Origin: Datura wrightii
Lineage: Eukaryota > Streptophyta > Magnoliopsida > Solanales > Solanaceae
Length of the DNA stretch: 64,000 nucleotides
Assembly (NCBI GenBank): GCA_035772735.1
Contig: JASDFA010000018.1
Coordinates: 145,333,501 to 145,397,500 of the forward strand
Direction: 5' to 3'
This document shows positions 22,345 to 33,724 of this stretch, piece by piece (positions within the stretch are counted from its first letter, which is position 1; every line of letters begins with the position of its first letter). The position numbers were made by a program, and so were the translations under genes. The notes under the pieces were generated by a model. It ran no database searches, was not told the origin of the DNA, and saw only the letters and a list, made by a program, of their open reading frames with translations.

Positions 22345-24830
22345 TACCTGATGTTGAAACTAGACTAGAAGGGAGTAAATGAGGATATTTAGCCATCATG
22401 TCTGCTTCTGCCTCCCATGTGGCTCCCTCAACTAGCTGGTTCCTCTATAAGACTTTCGCTGAAGCGAACTCCTTGTTTCTCAACTTAAAAACCTAACGAC
22501 CTAGGATCTGAACTATGACCTCTTCATAAGAGAAATTATCCTTCACTCTCACACTTTCTAGTGGTACAACTAAGATCGAATCACCAATGCATTTCTTCAA
22601 TAGTGACACATGGAAGACTAGGATCGCAGATGCTATCTCCGAAGGCAATTCTAACTCGTAAACAACATTTCTAATTAGCCTTAGAATCTTGCATGGTCCT
22701 ACATACCTTGGATTGAGTTTTCCTTTCTTTTAAAACCTCATCACCCCTTTCATGGGTGAAATTTTTAGATAAACCCAATCGTCTACAACAAATTCTAACT
22801 CCCTACCCCGCACATAAGCATATGATTCTTGTCAGTTCTATGCTATTTTCAGCCTTTCTCTGATAAGTTGCACTTTCTACATAGCTTCATGAACTGAGTC
22901 TGGTCCTGTAAAGGTAGCTTCGCTAACTGTAAACCACCCTATAGGAGACCTACACCTTCTACCATATAATGACTCGAACTGGGTCATCTGAATACTAGAG
23001 TGGTAGCTGTTGTTGTATGCAAACTAAATGAGAGGTAGGTGATTGTCCCAACTTCCCTTGAAGTCAATCACACAAGCACTCAACATATCTTCTAAGGTCT
23101 GAATAGTCCGCTCAGCTTATCCATCTATCTAAGGCCGAAAAGTTATGCTAAGCTTGACCTATGTACTGAGTCCTCTTTGAAATGACTTCCAGAAATGTGA
23201 GGTGAACAGGGTACCTCTATATAAAATAATGGATAAGGGAACCCTATTTATTCCGACAAACTCTCAAATGTACAATTTAGCATAATCCTCTGAGTCTACA
23301 GTTTTAACTGAGAGGAAATGTGTTGAGTTGGTCATTCGATCGACTATCACCTAAATTGAATCATGTTGCCGACAAGTACAAGGTAGACCTATAATGAAGT
23401 CCATATTCACTTCCTTAAACTTCTACGTGGGTATGCTGATATTTTGAGTCATACCCCTAGGTCTTTTTGGTGTTCAACTTTAACTTATTGGTAGTTTGGG
23501 CACTTAGCCATAAATTTTGCAATGTCTCCCTTCATGCCATTCCAGTAGTAGATTTCCCGTAGGTCATGGTACATCTTAGTGGCACCTGGATGGACAGAAT
23601 ATCTGGAGCTATGTGCTTCTACCAGTATCCATTGTCTCAAGTCTTCAATGTTTACAACACATAGTCTGCCTGGTGATGAAGCACACCATCTCCCCTTTTG
23701 GAGAAAGCCTCCACTTCTTTTCTTAGAACTGCTTCTTTTAGCTTAAGTAGTATGGGATCTTCATCCTGCTTTGACTTAACCTCGACAACCACCAAGGACA
23801 TAACCACAAATTCATAGTAACCATATAGAGTCTTGAAGGCTATTGTCGGTATGTCACACTCCCTGATTCTAAGCTGATGATATCTTGACCTGAGATCTAC
23901 CTTGGAAAAACAACTGGCTCCCTGAAGCTAATCGAACAAGTCGTCAATCCTGGGTAGATGATACCATTTCTTAACTATAAATTTGTTTAGTTGATGATAG
24001 TCAATACACATTCTGAGAGTACCATCTTTCTTTTGAACGAACAACACTGGAGCACCCCCACGGAGATATGCTGGGCCTCATGAAACCTTTATTTAAAGGG
24101 TTTTTAGCTGTTCCTCAAACTCCTTAAGCTCAGCTAGAGCCATTCATAAGGAGGAATAGAGATGGGTTGAGTGTCTGGGAGAAGGTGTATGATGAAGTCT
24201 ATTTCCCACTCGGGAGCGACTCCAGGAAGATCCTCGGGAAACACATCAGGGAATTCGCTGACAACTGGAAGCTAGAATATTTTACCCAAACTAGGTTATA
24301 GATGCATCCCTTCTAAATGAACTTCCTTGCCTTACGATAGGAAATAAATCGACCCTTAAGCGTTGAAACACAAACTAGCTCATTTGGGAACTGCAACCTA
24401 ATGACTCTAATTCTATAATCGATTGAGGCATAACCGGAATGTAACCAATCCATGTCAAGAATGAGGTTGAAATAAACCATGTGTAGCTCTACTAGATCAT
24501 CTAGAATGACTTCATTCAACACTGAGATTGGGTAGCTTTTATACACCAAGTTGGCTCTAACTGACTCACCAACTAGGGTAGAGACTGAGAATGGTTCTGA
24601 GTGGACTTTTGGAAGGATTTCAAACTAAACAGCTACATAATGAGTCACGAACGATAGTGTGGCTCTTGCATCTGGAAGGGCATATACATCTAGGTGGAAA
24701 AGACGTAACATACCCATGATCACGTTAGGTGAACTCTCCTAATCCTGACGAGACAAAGCATAAAAGCGGTTTTGGCACTGACCGCCATCCGTACTTGAAG
24801 TATTACCCTACTGAGCTGGATAGCCTGCTG
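22345..24830 (-). pseudogene. pol: Element D protease, partial RT, integrase (degenerate, internally deleted)
   Basis: On the minus strand, a protease region (LILDMDWLHSGYASID in 24313-24549) leads into RT N-terminal blocks (24000-24200). RT then stops at YGYYEFVVMS (about 23800) and passes straight into LVVVEVKSKQDEDPILLKLK, the linker before integrase. The (F/Y)xDD catalytic block and all of RNase H are missing, without a visible frame change at the join. The integrase zinc region, core and C-terminal part follow to 22345 with many stops. It could not have reverse transcribed itself. Confidence 0.8.
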
Positions 24831-25907
24831 GGGCTGCTGAAGTAGACTGAGGTCTCCCCCACCCTACTAAAGGACACTCCTTTAACTTGTGACAAAGCTA
24901 CCCACATCCGAAGCAACCCTCTTTGCCCATGAGGCATTGATCTCGATGGTTCTTTCCATATTTATGACAAGCTGAGTGACGGTTGTTGGCACTATAACTC
25001 TAGGACTGAGAGCCAGATGCTCCACCCTTCTGATCCTTGCGGGACCGAAAAGAAGGGGTGGTGGCTGATGTGGGTGTTGGGGTTCTCTGTTGCTGCTGCA
25101 ATGGGCGACTACTATTGTCGTACCTCTGGTGCCTATAATCTGACTGACCTGTTCTATCCCGCTTGTTCTCCCACTTAATATCCTTCAACTTTTCTGCCTC
25201 AATCTGTTGGGAATGAACAATGAGGCTGGAGAGGTCAATGTCCTTGATGAGCATCACAGTTCTACACTTTTTAAGTACCAAGTCTAACACTCCATTGACA
25301 AATTTGAGCATGGGAGCCCTTGGTTCGACTACAATCTCTGAAGCATACCTTGACAACCGAGTGAACTCCAATGCATACTCCTCCACGGTTCTATTACCCT
25401 GCCTTAGATTCATGAATTCGTGACCTTGGCCTCCCTCATTTCTCAAGGAAAGAATCTGTCTAGAAATGCAGTTGTGAACTCATCCCACTCTACTGGCCCT
25501 GTTGTTGCTAGCCTCCCTTCCTTCCATTGGCCGTACCAAATCTGAGAAACCTCTTTTAATTGGTAGGCAGCCAAGTCAACACTCTCTGCAAAACTAACAC
25601 CCATAATCCGAGTGATCTTCCATACCTCTTCTACAAACTATTGTGAATCCTCTCCCACTTTAAATCCATGGAAAGCTGGTGGGTTCATCCAAGTGAAGTC
25701 CGGAACCCTAGAAACTGATGCAGACCCATTTGTATTCACTGGAACCACCTACTGGTTCACTTGGTTGGTCACCATTTGTGCCAGCAGCTGGATTACTGCT
25801 CAAAATTCTACTGAGGACACTTGGTCATCCTAAGGGACTGCTGGAGCTGGTGGGACAGGTCGGTTGGCATTGTCAGCCCTCCTTCCATTTCCTTGTCTTG
25901 GAGGCAT
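24831..25907 (-). pseudogene. gag: Element D gag
   Basis: Gag runs from an ATG-Pro-Pro start (CAT at 25905-25907 on the plus strand). Blocks include the FVNGVLDLVLKKCRTVMLI stretch and RQGNRTVEEYALEFTRLSRY in 25000-25446, the typical Gypsy capsid region. A serine/glutamine-rich stretch and a decayed zinc-knuckle region follow near 24880-24960. Stops upstream of 25446 break the N-terminal part. Confidence 0.8.
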
Positions 25908-26110
25908 ATTTTCATTGAAACGACTAGAGCACGAGTTAGGAGGACATTTCTGGGATTAAACTTCAATGCACGATAAAGATTATGAACAAATGGTAGTTTT
26001 CCTAATAACGTCTTGTGGCCTCCTCGTCATAAGTGTGGAAAGCTTCATACCCATGAAAAGGACCCTACTTGATGCGGCTTTCAAACATCCTAGGAAACTC
26101 TAAACCTAGT

Positions 26111-26122
26111 GCTCTGATACTA
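26111..26122 (-). other. Element D primer binding site (tRNA-iMet)
   Basis: The minus strand reads TAGTATCAGAGC, one base off the usual TGGTATCAGAGC. It lies four bases inside the right LTR. Confidence 0.85.
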
Positions 26123-26126
26123 AGTT

Positions 26127-27586
26127 TTTCACGACATGAGTCTACACCCTGGACGATACATGGTGCTTAGTGCCACATGTGACCCCAGCTAACACATGGT
26201 CTATCATTACACTGGTAAGCTAAGTAAACATAAGCGGAAGCTTTAGAAAATAATGATTATGTAATCAATACAGTTAAAGTGTAAATGTAACCAAAAACAA
26301 TACTACACAACTGTGTCTGAAAGACAACTACCACTGATGAGTTTCTGGGACAAACCCCCAGCTAACTCTAAAGTCTAACTGAATAACGAACTAACTGAAC
26401 AAATAACCATCATTGTTAGAAGATGAGGACTTTCCAAATAATGCTGCTGAAGATATTGTCGAAGAAAAATTACTGACGATGCTGAGATTGAGGACCTACG
26501 CCTGTATCACAATACGATACAACATAGAATGTATGCATCAGTATTTTTAATGTACTGAGTAAGTGAGACACAAAATCAGCATGGAAAATAACAACTAAAA
26601 TGAATTAACATGAAATGACCAACCGATACTTGATATAGATAAAACAGAGCTATAACTGGTATGGTCTATAGTGACCCTAACATATGGTCATAAACATGTC
26701 CTGGCACTGAGAGACTGAACTGAGCAAAATTGAACTGAAATTATACTGACAAGTGGGAGAGTCTATAACCGACATATAACCACATGAGCTAAACGTGGAG
26801 TTCGATGTATACACCTCATCGGAGAAAGCCCACTGTACCTTGCCAGGTTATAATGGCTGAGTTGGTTGATCATAAGGCTGAGGCCCATTGGAGATCGATA
26901 GTTGAGTGAAATGAGAGGGATTTAGTCAATTACCCATTTAATTCTCTCCAAAACGTACCCAAAATGACGCAGTTTAGGAACTAAAATAGCTAAAAGTTCC
27001 AAAATTCCCCCAAAGCCAAAAGTCTAAAAACTCCTCGACGGGGACCAACAGGTCACACAACGAGTCGTTGGTAGATACCACGACTTGTTGGGACCAGTCC
27101 TTTGTACTGGGCTTGGAGTCAGGGATCACTGGAATCGTGCAACAGAAGGGGACCACGACGCATTGGATAAACTAACAGGTCATTGGTACCTCTCGTTTCC
27201 ACTAGTAGGAAAACTTGGTCCCTCTGCTAACAGATGACACAATGATCCATCAATAGAACCAACAGGTCATTATGTCTACTCGTGGCCAACACTACCAGGA
27301 CTTGAAATCTGGCAATGGGTGGAAATGACGATTTGTTAGAGGTGACAATAAGTCATTGGTTCCACTCATTGCTTTTGGGAGTTGTCTGGCATATTTTTGT
27401 ACTACGCAACAACGACTCCACAGAATGAGTTGTTACTCTTTGTAATGGGTCATTACATGAGTCATTGGTTCTCAGATGGAAATCTTGCAACTCAAACAAC
27501 GACTTATACAATGGACCGTCGGTGCAGACAACAACTCGTTGTCTGAGTTGTCCTGAGACAAAAAATTTTCTGATTCCTTAAAAATT
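26127..27586 (-). repeat. Element D right (5') LTR, truncated
   Basis: Starts TTTCACGACATGAG (TG decayed to TT) and carries GACTCGTTG-type motifs at 27030-27560. It breaks off near 27586, about 60 bases short of the end seen in the left copy, where E's LTR takes over. Confidence 0.8.
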
Positions 27587-28636
27587 CTTTAAAATGTAAG
27601 AGAAACTTTTTCATTCTTTTGGAATCATATTAACCATGAAATTTACTAAATATTTCCCCTCTTGATTGGGCATCCATACTTTTAGAGATTTAAATCACGA
27701 AATATAGAATAAAAAAGTAAAATCAGCCCAAATAAATTCGAAATTCACAAATTTGACATGCTACTATAAGCTCATTTAAAAATTTTAAGAAATCATGAAA
27801 TTTGATAAAGACCCATAAAGTTCTCGTAACTTTAAACATAAAAAGGGAGAAATTGGGCGTGGGTAGGGACTAAACTACCCATTCAAAACCACACATACCT
27901 GGAAATTTCGTAATTTCCTACTCCCTTGAAGAACCCTATGTGGAAACTTGAAGAACTTGAAGAAAATGGCTTGAAACCCTTCCCACTCCCTTCTCTAACA
28001 CTTGCAATTGCTAAAATGAACTTAATAAGAGTTTTTATCCCTTAAAGACCCTTTTCTGACCTAAAAGCAACATGGTTTAGGGCCCAAAAGCATAGAAAAG
28101 TCAAAAATCGCCCTTACTCAAATTTCCCTGAAAAACAGTTCTAGCCCGGACAATGAGTCGTGCCAAGAGTCGTACCATCAAGTCACAACTCATGGTTGAC
28201 TCTCGTGGTCACTTCACTCTTTTTCCCAACTTTCTAAATTTTGCCACAACTGCTAACCCACGACTCTTACCGCCATCCTACTGGTCGTACTTTCAATCGA
28301 GGTACTATCCACCCAAACCACTACGACTTAACCACAACTCCTCACCACGACTCGTTGCTACATCCTACGAGTTGTACCATCACCCGTGACGACTCACTCT
28401 GGCACCACCGAGATATTCAGCACGACTCCTAACCATGAGTCATACCTTCTCACCACGGATCGTAGGACTACCCATGACACAACCTGAGGCTCCCGATTTC
28501 ATCACAACTCGAGTCATGAGTTGTAGGTCCTCAGCACGACTCGTACCCCGATTGGTACTGGTGCAAATTCTAGGTCTTTTGTAGTTTTCAACTTTAACTC
28601 TCGGGTCTATTCGTAGGCCCCTTCTAGGGTGTTACA
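27587..28636 (-). repeat. Element E left (3') LTR, inner half
   Basis: Aligns with 34880-35924 of the right LTR and ends GGGTGTTACA. It is dense in CGACTC and GAGTCG motifs at 28140-28560. Confidence 0.85.
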
Positions 28637-28672
28637 ATATATCTCCCCCTTGGAAACATTCGTCCTCGAATG
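28637..28672 (-). other. Element E polypurine tract and stem
   Basis: The minus strand reads CCAAGGGGGAGATATAT against the LTR, preceded by the stem CATTCGTCCTCGAATG (28657-28672). Confidence 0.82.
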
Positions 28673-28949
28673 TAGGGAAACAAGCAGCAAACAAAAGCAT
28701 ACGATCAGTATATATAGATGCTAATCATTGTCATTCAAGCCGAAAAGAACCACATAGCTGGTATGAGTTCAGACATCACTTACATACATCATATCATAAA
28801 ACAAATTTATACGCATGAATAAAACATGAAAAACTGAATGGAAGTTTTAAGACAAAACTGATACCTCAAATGAAATTGGGACCATAGGAAACAAATGGGG
28901 ATATTTAGCCATCATATCCGCTTCGGCTTCCCACATAGCTCCCTCAACA

Positions 28950-30240
28950 TGCTGGTTTCTCCATTACACCTTTACTGAAGCCACTTCCTTGTTCCTTAAC
29001 CTTCGAACCCGACAATCCAAGATTGCAACAAGGATCTCTTCATAACTGAGGCTATCCTTCACGCCAACACTTTCCACCGGCACCACTAAGGCTTGATCTT
29101 CCATGCACTTTCTCAAGAGTGATACATGAAATACGGGATGAACCGAAGCCAACTCTGAAGGTAACTCTACCTCAAATGCTACCTTACCCACTCGTCTCAT
29201 GATCCTGTACGGGCCAATATAGCGGGGACTGAGTTTCCCTTTCTTCCCAAATCTCATTACTCCCTTCATGGGAGATTCCTTCAGAAACACCCAATCATCG
29301 ACCTCGAACTCAAGCTCCCTTCTCCTCACATTTGCATAAGACTTTTGGCGACTTCGAGCTATTTTCAGCCTTTCTTTTATTAACTGAACTTTTTCCATAG
29401 CTTCATGGACTTAATCAGGTCCCACTAACGTAGCCTCACCAACTTCAAACCACCTAATGGGCGATCTACACCGTCGCCCGTAAAGATCCTCGAATGGTGC
29501 CATTTGTATGCTGGAGTGGTAGCTGTTGTTGTAAGAGAACTCAACAAGAGGAAAATGCTCGTCCCAATTACCCTTGAAGTCAATATCACAAGCTCTCAAC
29601 ATGTCCTTGAGAGTCTGGATAGTCTGCTCTGCCTGACCATCTGTTTGTGGATGGAATGTCGTGCTAAGCTTGACCTGGGTGCCAAGTCCCTTTCGGAAAG
29701 ATCTCCAGAACTGAGAGGTGAACTGGGTACCTCTATCTGATATAATGGACAAGGGAACTCCGTGCAGTCTAAACAACTCTTGGATGTATAACTTTGCATA
29801 ATCTTCTGTTGAATCGGTGGTTTTGACCGGTAGGAAATGAGCAGCCTTGGTCAACTTGTCCACCACTACCCTAATGGAGTCATACTGTCTACGGGTGCAG
29901 GGAAAACCAGTTAAAAAGTCCATGTTGATCTCTTCCCACTTCCAAGTAGGAGTGCTGATGTGTTGAAGTACACCCCCCAGTCTCTGATACTCGACTTTCA
30001 CCTATAGGCAATTCGGTTACTTGGCTACAAATTCTACAATATCCGGCTTCATACCATTCCACCAATAAATTTCTCGCAAGGCATGCTACATTTTGGTGGT
30101 GCCTGGATGGATAGAATATCTGGACCCATGAGCCTTATGCAACATCCGACTCCTCAATTCCCCCACGTTCCGAACACATAAGCGACCCTAGTACCAAAGA
30201 ACACCATCTCCCCCTTGGGAGAAGACTTCCACTTCCTGAC
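28950..30240 (-). pseudogene. pol: Element E integrase and chromodomain-like tail
   Basis: The core (29411-30001) has MDFLTGFPCTRRQYDSIRVVVDKL, SIISDRGTQFTSQFW and HPQTDGQAEQTIQTL, so the D, D and E catalytic residues are all present. The C-terminal part (28964-29398) has GKKGKLSPRYIGPYRI and HPVFHVSLLRK, ending RNKEVASVKV where the chromodomain begins. A stop separates the two frames at about 29410. The zinc-binding region upstream (30000-30240) contains stops. The enzyme would join the DNA copy to chromatin. Confidence 0.87.
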
Positions 30241-30329
30241 TTTGAACAGCTTCTTTCAGCTTCACCAATGTTGGATCTTCATCTTGTTTAGCCTTTACCT
30301 CCGCTACCAAGGATGACTCTGCACCGTTC

Positions 30330-31815
30330 TGAACTGCTACCCCACCATTAGTGAGCCGACTAGTCTAACTCCCAACCGTGCAAGTCGATGTACCTCCTTT
30401 ACCATCTCCTTCCTTTCTGCACTTACATGTGACACACTTCCCATAGAAAGTCTACTAAGGGCGTCTGCTACCACGTTGGCCTTACCCGGGTGGTAAAGGA
30501 CACTCATGTCATAGTCCTTAAGTAGCTCCAACCACCTCCGTTGCTGAAGATTTAGTTCCTTCTGTGTGAACACATATTGTAAACTCTTGTGGTATGTGAA
30601 TACATCTACATGAACCCCATAGAAGTAGTGTCTCCATATCTTCAAAGAAAATACCACTGCGGCCAGCTCAAGATCATGGGTCGGGTAATTCTTCTCGTGA
30701 GTTTTCAACTGTCTGGACGCATATGCTACGACTTTCCCATGATGCATTAATACACATCCTAGTCCGACCCTCGAAGCATCACAATATACGACGAAGCTAT
30801 TGGTACCCTCGGGTAAAGTCAACACCGGTGCTAAAGTGAGCTTGGCCTTCAATTCCTGGAAGCTCCTCTCGCAAGCCTCCGACCATTGGAACTTCACCTT
30901 TTTCTGAGTCAACCTAGTTAGTTGGGCTACAATGGATGATAAAGCTTCCACAAACCTCTGATAGTAATTTGCTGAGCCTAAAAATCTCCTGATCTCCGAA
31001 GGGTTTACCGATCTAGGCCAGTTCTTTACTTCCTCTATTTTTTGGGAGTCCACCCTTATACTTTCGCTTGACACTACATGCCCCAAAAATGCAAGTAATT
31101 TCAACCACAATTCACATTTACTGAACTTGGCATATATCTGGTTTCCCTTGAGGGTTTGGAGTGCTACCCTCGGGTGTGTGGCGTGCTCCTTCTCGCTCCG
31201 GAAGTATATTAATACGTCGTCAATGAACAAGATCACGAACATATCCAAATATGCTTTGAATATCCTGTTCATCAAATCCATAAAAGTTTCAATGGCATTG
31301 GTTAGTCCAAAAGACATAAAAACGAATTCATAATGGCCATACCAGGTTCTAAAAGTTGTCTTTGGGATATCGCTCTTCCGGACTCTGAGCTGGTGATACC
31401 CGGACCTGAGATCTATCTTACAGAAGTATTTGGCACCCTGAAGCTGGTCGAATAAGTCATCGATCCAGGGTAAAGGGTATCTATTCTTGATGGATACCTT
31501 GTTTAACTATTTATAATCAATACACATCCGCAGGGAACCATCTTTTCTTCCAGACGAACAACACTGGGGAACCCTATGGGGACTTACTCGATCTAACGAA
31601 TCCCTTATCTAGCAAATCCTTCAACTGCTACTTTAACTCTTTTAGTTCTACGAGACCATATGGTAAGGAGGGATTGATATGGGTTGCATATCAGGCAATA
31701 GGTCAATCTTAAAATCAATCTCCCTCTCGGGAGGAACACCTGGTAGGTCATCTGGAAATACCTTGGGATATTCACATACCACAAGGACTGACTGAATGGT
31801 CGTGGTCTCAGATGT
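30330..31815 (-). pseudogene. pol: Element E reverse transcriptase and RNase H
   Basis: The RT palm region has MSFGLTNA and the catalytic FIDD at 31216-31227, then SKCELWLKLLAFLGHVVS. RNase H begins with SFVVYCDASRVGLGCVL. The motif normally reading TDHKS is TYHKS here, so a catalytic aspartate of RNase H is lost. The HPGKANVVADALSR block closes the domain. RT upstream of 31317 continues to about 31815 with stops. One long frame (30337-31317) is still open, unusually well preserved for this window. Confidence 0.87.
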
Positions 31816-32384
31816 GACATCCTTAACCCTAACCAACTGGTAAATACAACCCTTGGAAATCATTTTTCTAGCCTTGATATAGGAGATAAAGTGACCTACA
31901 AGCACTGTTGAACCACGCCGCCATTCTAAAACCGATTCATCTGGAAATCGAAACTCCACAGTTTGAGTTCTACAGTTAATAGAAGCATAACATGCAAACA
32001 ACCAATCCATGCCTAAGATGATGTCAAAATCAGTCATATCTAATTCTACTAAGTCTACAGAGGTAACCTTATGCAATATTCTTATAGGGAAACCTCTATA
32101 TACCAGCCTCGCTATGACTGAATCACCAACTGGGATAGAGATAGAAAATGGTTCGGACAAGATTTCAGGACTGACTCCAAAGTGACTAGCAATGTAAGGT
32201 GTCACAAACAATAGTATGTCTCCCGGATCTAATAAAGAATAAGCATCAATGTGAAAAATTCGCAACATACATGTAACCACATCAGGAGAAGTCTCTTGCT
32301 CCTGCCGAGAGCGAAATGCATAAAATCGGTTCTGGCGCTGGCCGCCAGCTAAGCCAGTCAGAGCACCCTGCTGAGTCTGACGTG
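31816..32384 (-). pseudogene. pol: Element E aspartic protease and RT start
   Basis: Part of the frame 31648-32508. The protease active site is LLDPGDILLFVTPYIA (DPG in place of the usual DSG; plant Gypsy proteases often have DPGAT). The second block is ILGMDWLFACYASINC. The frame then enters the start of RT (DDLPGVPPEREIDFKIDLLP). The threonine or alanine after DPG is changed, so activity is doubtful. Confidence 0.82.
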
Positions 32385-33511
32385 CTACTAGGATGGCTGA
32401 ACTAGCTACTGAAGTGCGGGCTCCACTACCCCCTAACCTAGCTGTAGGGCAATCCCTAAGTTTATGTCTGGGTTTGCCACACCCGAAACAAGTGTCTGAG
32501 CCCACCAAGCACTTCGCTGGGTGGTTCTTGCCACAAGTAGCAAAGATGGCAATGTGCGCTCTATGCGCATGTTTTTCTGAATCCTCGAACCTGAGGCCTT
32601 GCTCCTCTAACTGTCCTGTGGCCTGGATGGAGTACTGGCTGAAGATGGTGCTGACACAATGGACCTGGGTTGGGACTGCTGGTAAGATTCACCCCTTGAC
32701 TTAGGTAGGGAGAACCTATGGCTATCAGTTTTGTCCCTCTTGGCCTCCCTCTGCCTCATGTGAGCTACTTCCATTTACTGAGCATAGAGGACTATCCGTG
32801 GGTAGTCCATATCCTGATGAAGCGTGGCAGTTTTGTAGTCTTTATCCAGATACTCAGCTACTCCTTGCACGAACCTTCTCACCCGCGCCCTTTGGTCCAT
32901 CACTAACTCCGGGGCATATTTTGATAGGCGAGTGAACTCAAGTGAATATTCTAACACAGTCATCTTTCCTTGCTTAAGGTTGACAAACTCAATTGCTTTC
33001 AGTTCCCTCATCTCCTGAGGGAAGAACCTGTCGAGAAAGGCTATGCGAACTCATCCTAGTTTATAGGGCCTGCTCCCGCTGCCCTGCTATCCCTCCACTT
33101 CTTGAACCAAATGTAAGTGATCTCCTTCAGCTGATAAGAGGCCAAATCAACACATTCCTCACTTGTCACTCCCATGACCTGAGTGATCTTCAAAATCCAT
33201 TAGGTGAACTCGTGTGGATCCTCGACCACCTTTGCCTCGGTGAACTTACGAGGGTTCATCCTCAAAAATTCTTTGATCCGGGCCGCCGCTACATTTCCGT
33301 TCTGAGAAACAGGCGCAACAGCCTGCTGGTTGACTTGAGCGGTCAAGGCACGCGCCAGCATTTGAATAGCCGACCGAAACTCAGCATGGGAAGCTGGCTC
33401 GTCTGCCTGGGGCTCTTGAACCGGTGGAGCTTGCTGACGCCCATCATCATTGCCATCCCCGTGGCATTCATCATTTCTGTTCCTCCTTCTAATTAATCTT
33501 CTAGGAGCCAT
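32385..33511 (-). pseudogene. gag: Element E gag with zinc knuckle
   Basis: Starts MAPRRLIRRRNRND at 33511. The first frame runs to 33200, and the capsid block EFVNLKQGKMTVLEYSLEFTRLSKY lies at 32775-33011. A zinc knuckle, CFGCGKPRHKLRDC (CX2CX4HX4C intact), is at 32449-32490. Stops and frame changes lie near 33195 and 32770. It would package the element RNA. Confidence 0.85.
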
Positions 33512-33708
33512 AAATTTTCTGCAATCATGAAACGCATGAATTAGTAGGATGGAGAGATTTTGACCGCATGACATAGATTATGAAAGAAGGGAACATTTCC
33601 TAAAACGTTCAGTAGCCTCTTCGTCATAAGTGTGGCGTTCTTCACACCCATGAAAAAGACTCTACCTAACGTGGCTTTCAAACTCCCTAGGACACCTCTG
33701 AACCTATT

Positions 33709-33720
33709 TCTTTAATACCA
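33709..33720 (-). other. Element E primer binding site, degenerate
   Basis: The minus strand reads TGGTATTAAAGA where TGGTATCAGAGC is expected. Position relative to the LTR is right, four bases inside. Confidence 0.65.
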
Positions 33721-33724
33721 AGTT

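Larger units (their letters stand above)
21790..27586 (-). mobile_element. Element D: Gypsy chromovirus with RT/RNase H deletion
   Basis: The partial left LTR (21790-22115) matches the region 27310-27580 of the right LTR. The interior runs on the minus strand from an iMet primer site (26111-26122) through gag, protease, a truncated RT and integrase to a polypurine tract at 22116-22131. A is inserted in the left LTR, and the right LTR is cut off at about 27586 where E begins. F, J and K belong to the same LTR family. Confidence 0.82.

Noticed and set aside
28140..28560. CGACTC/GAGTCG repeats as a CRISPR-like or satellite array
   Set aside because: Spacing and spacers are irregular, the units are short and vary, and the position is inside an LTR of a plant element.
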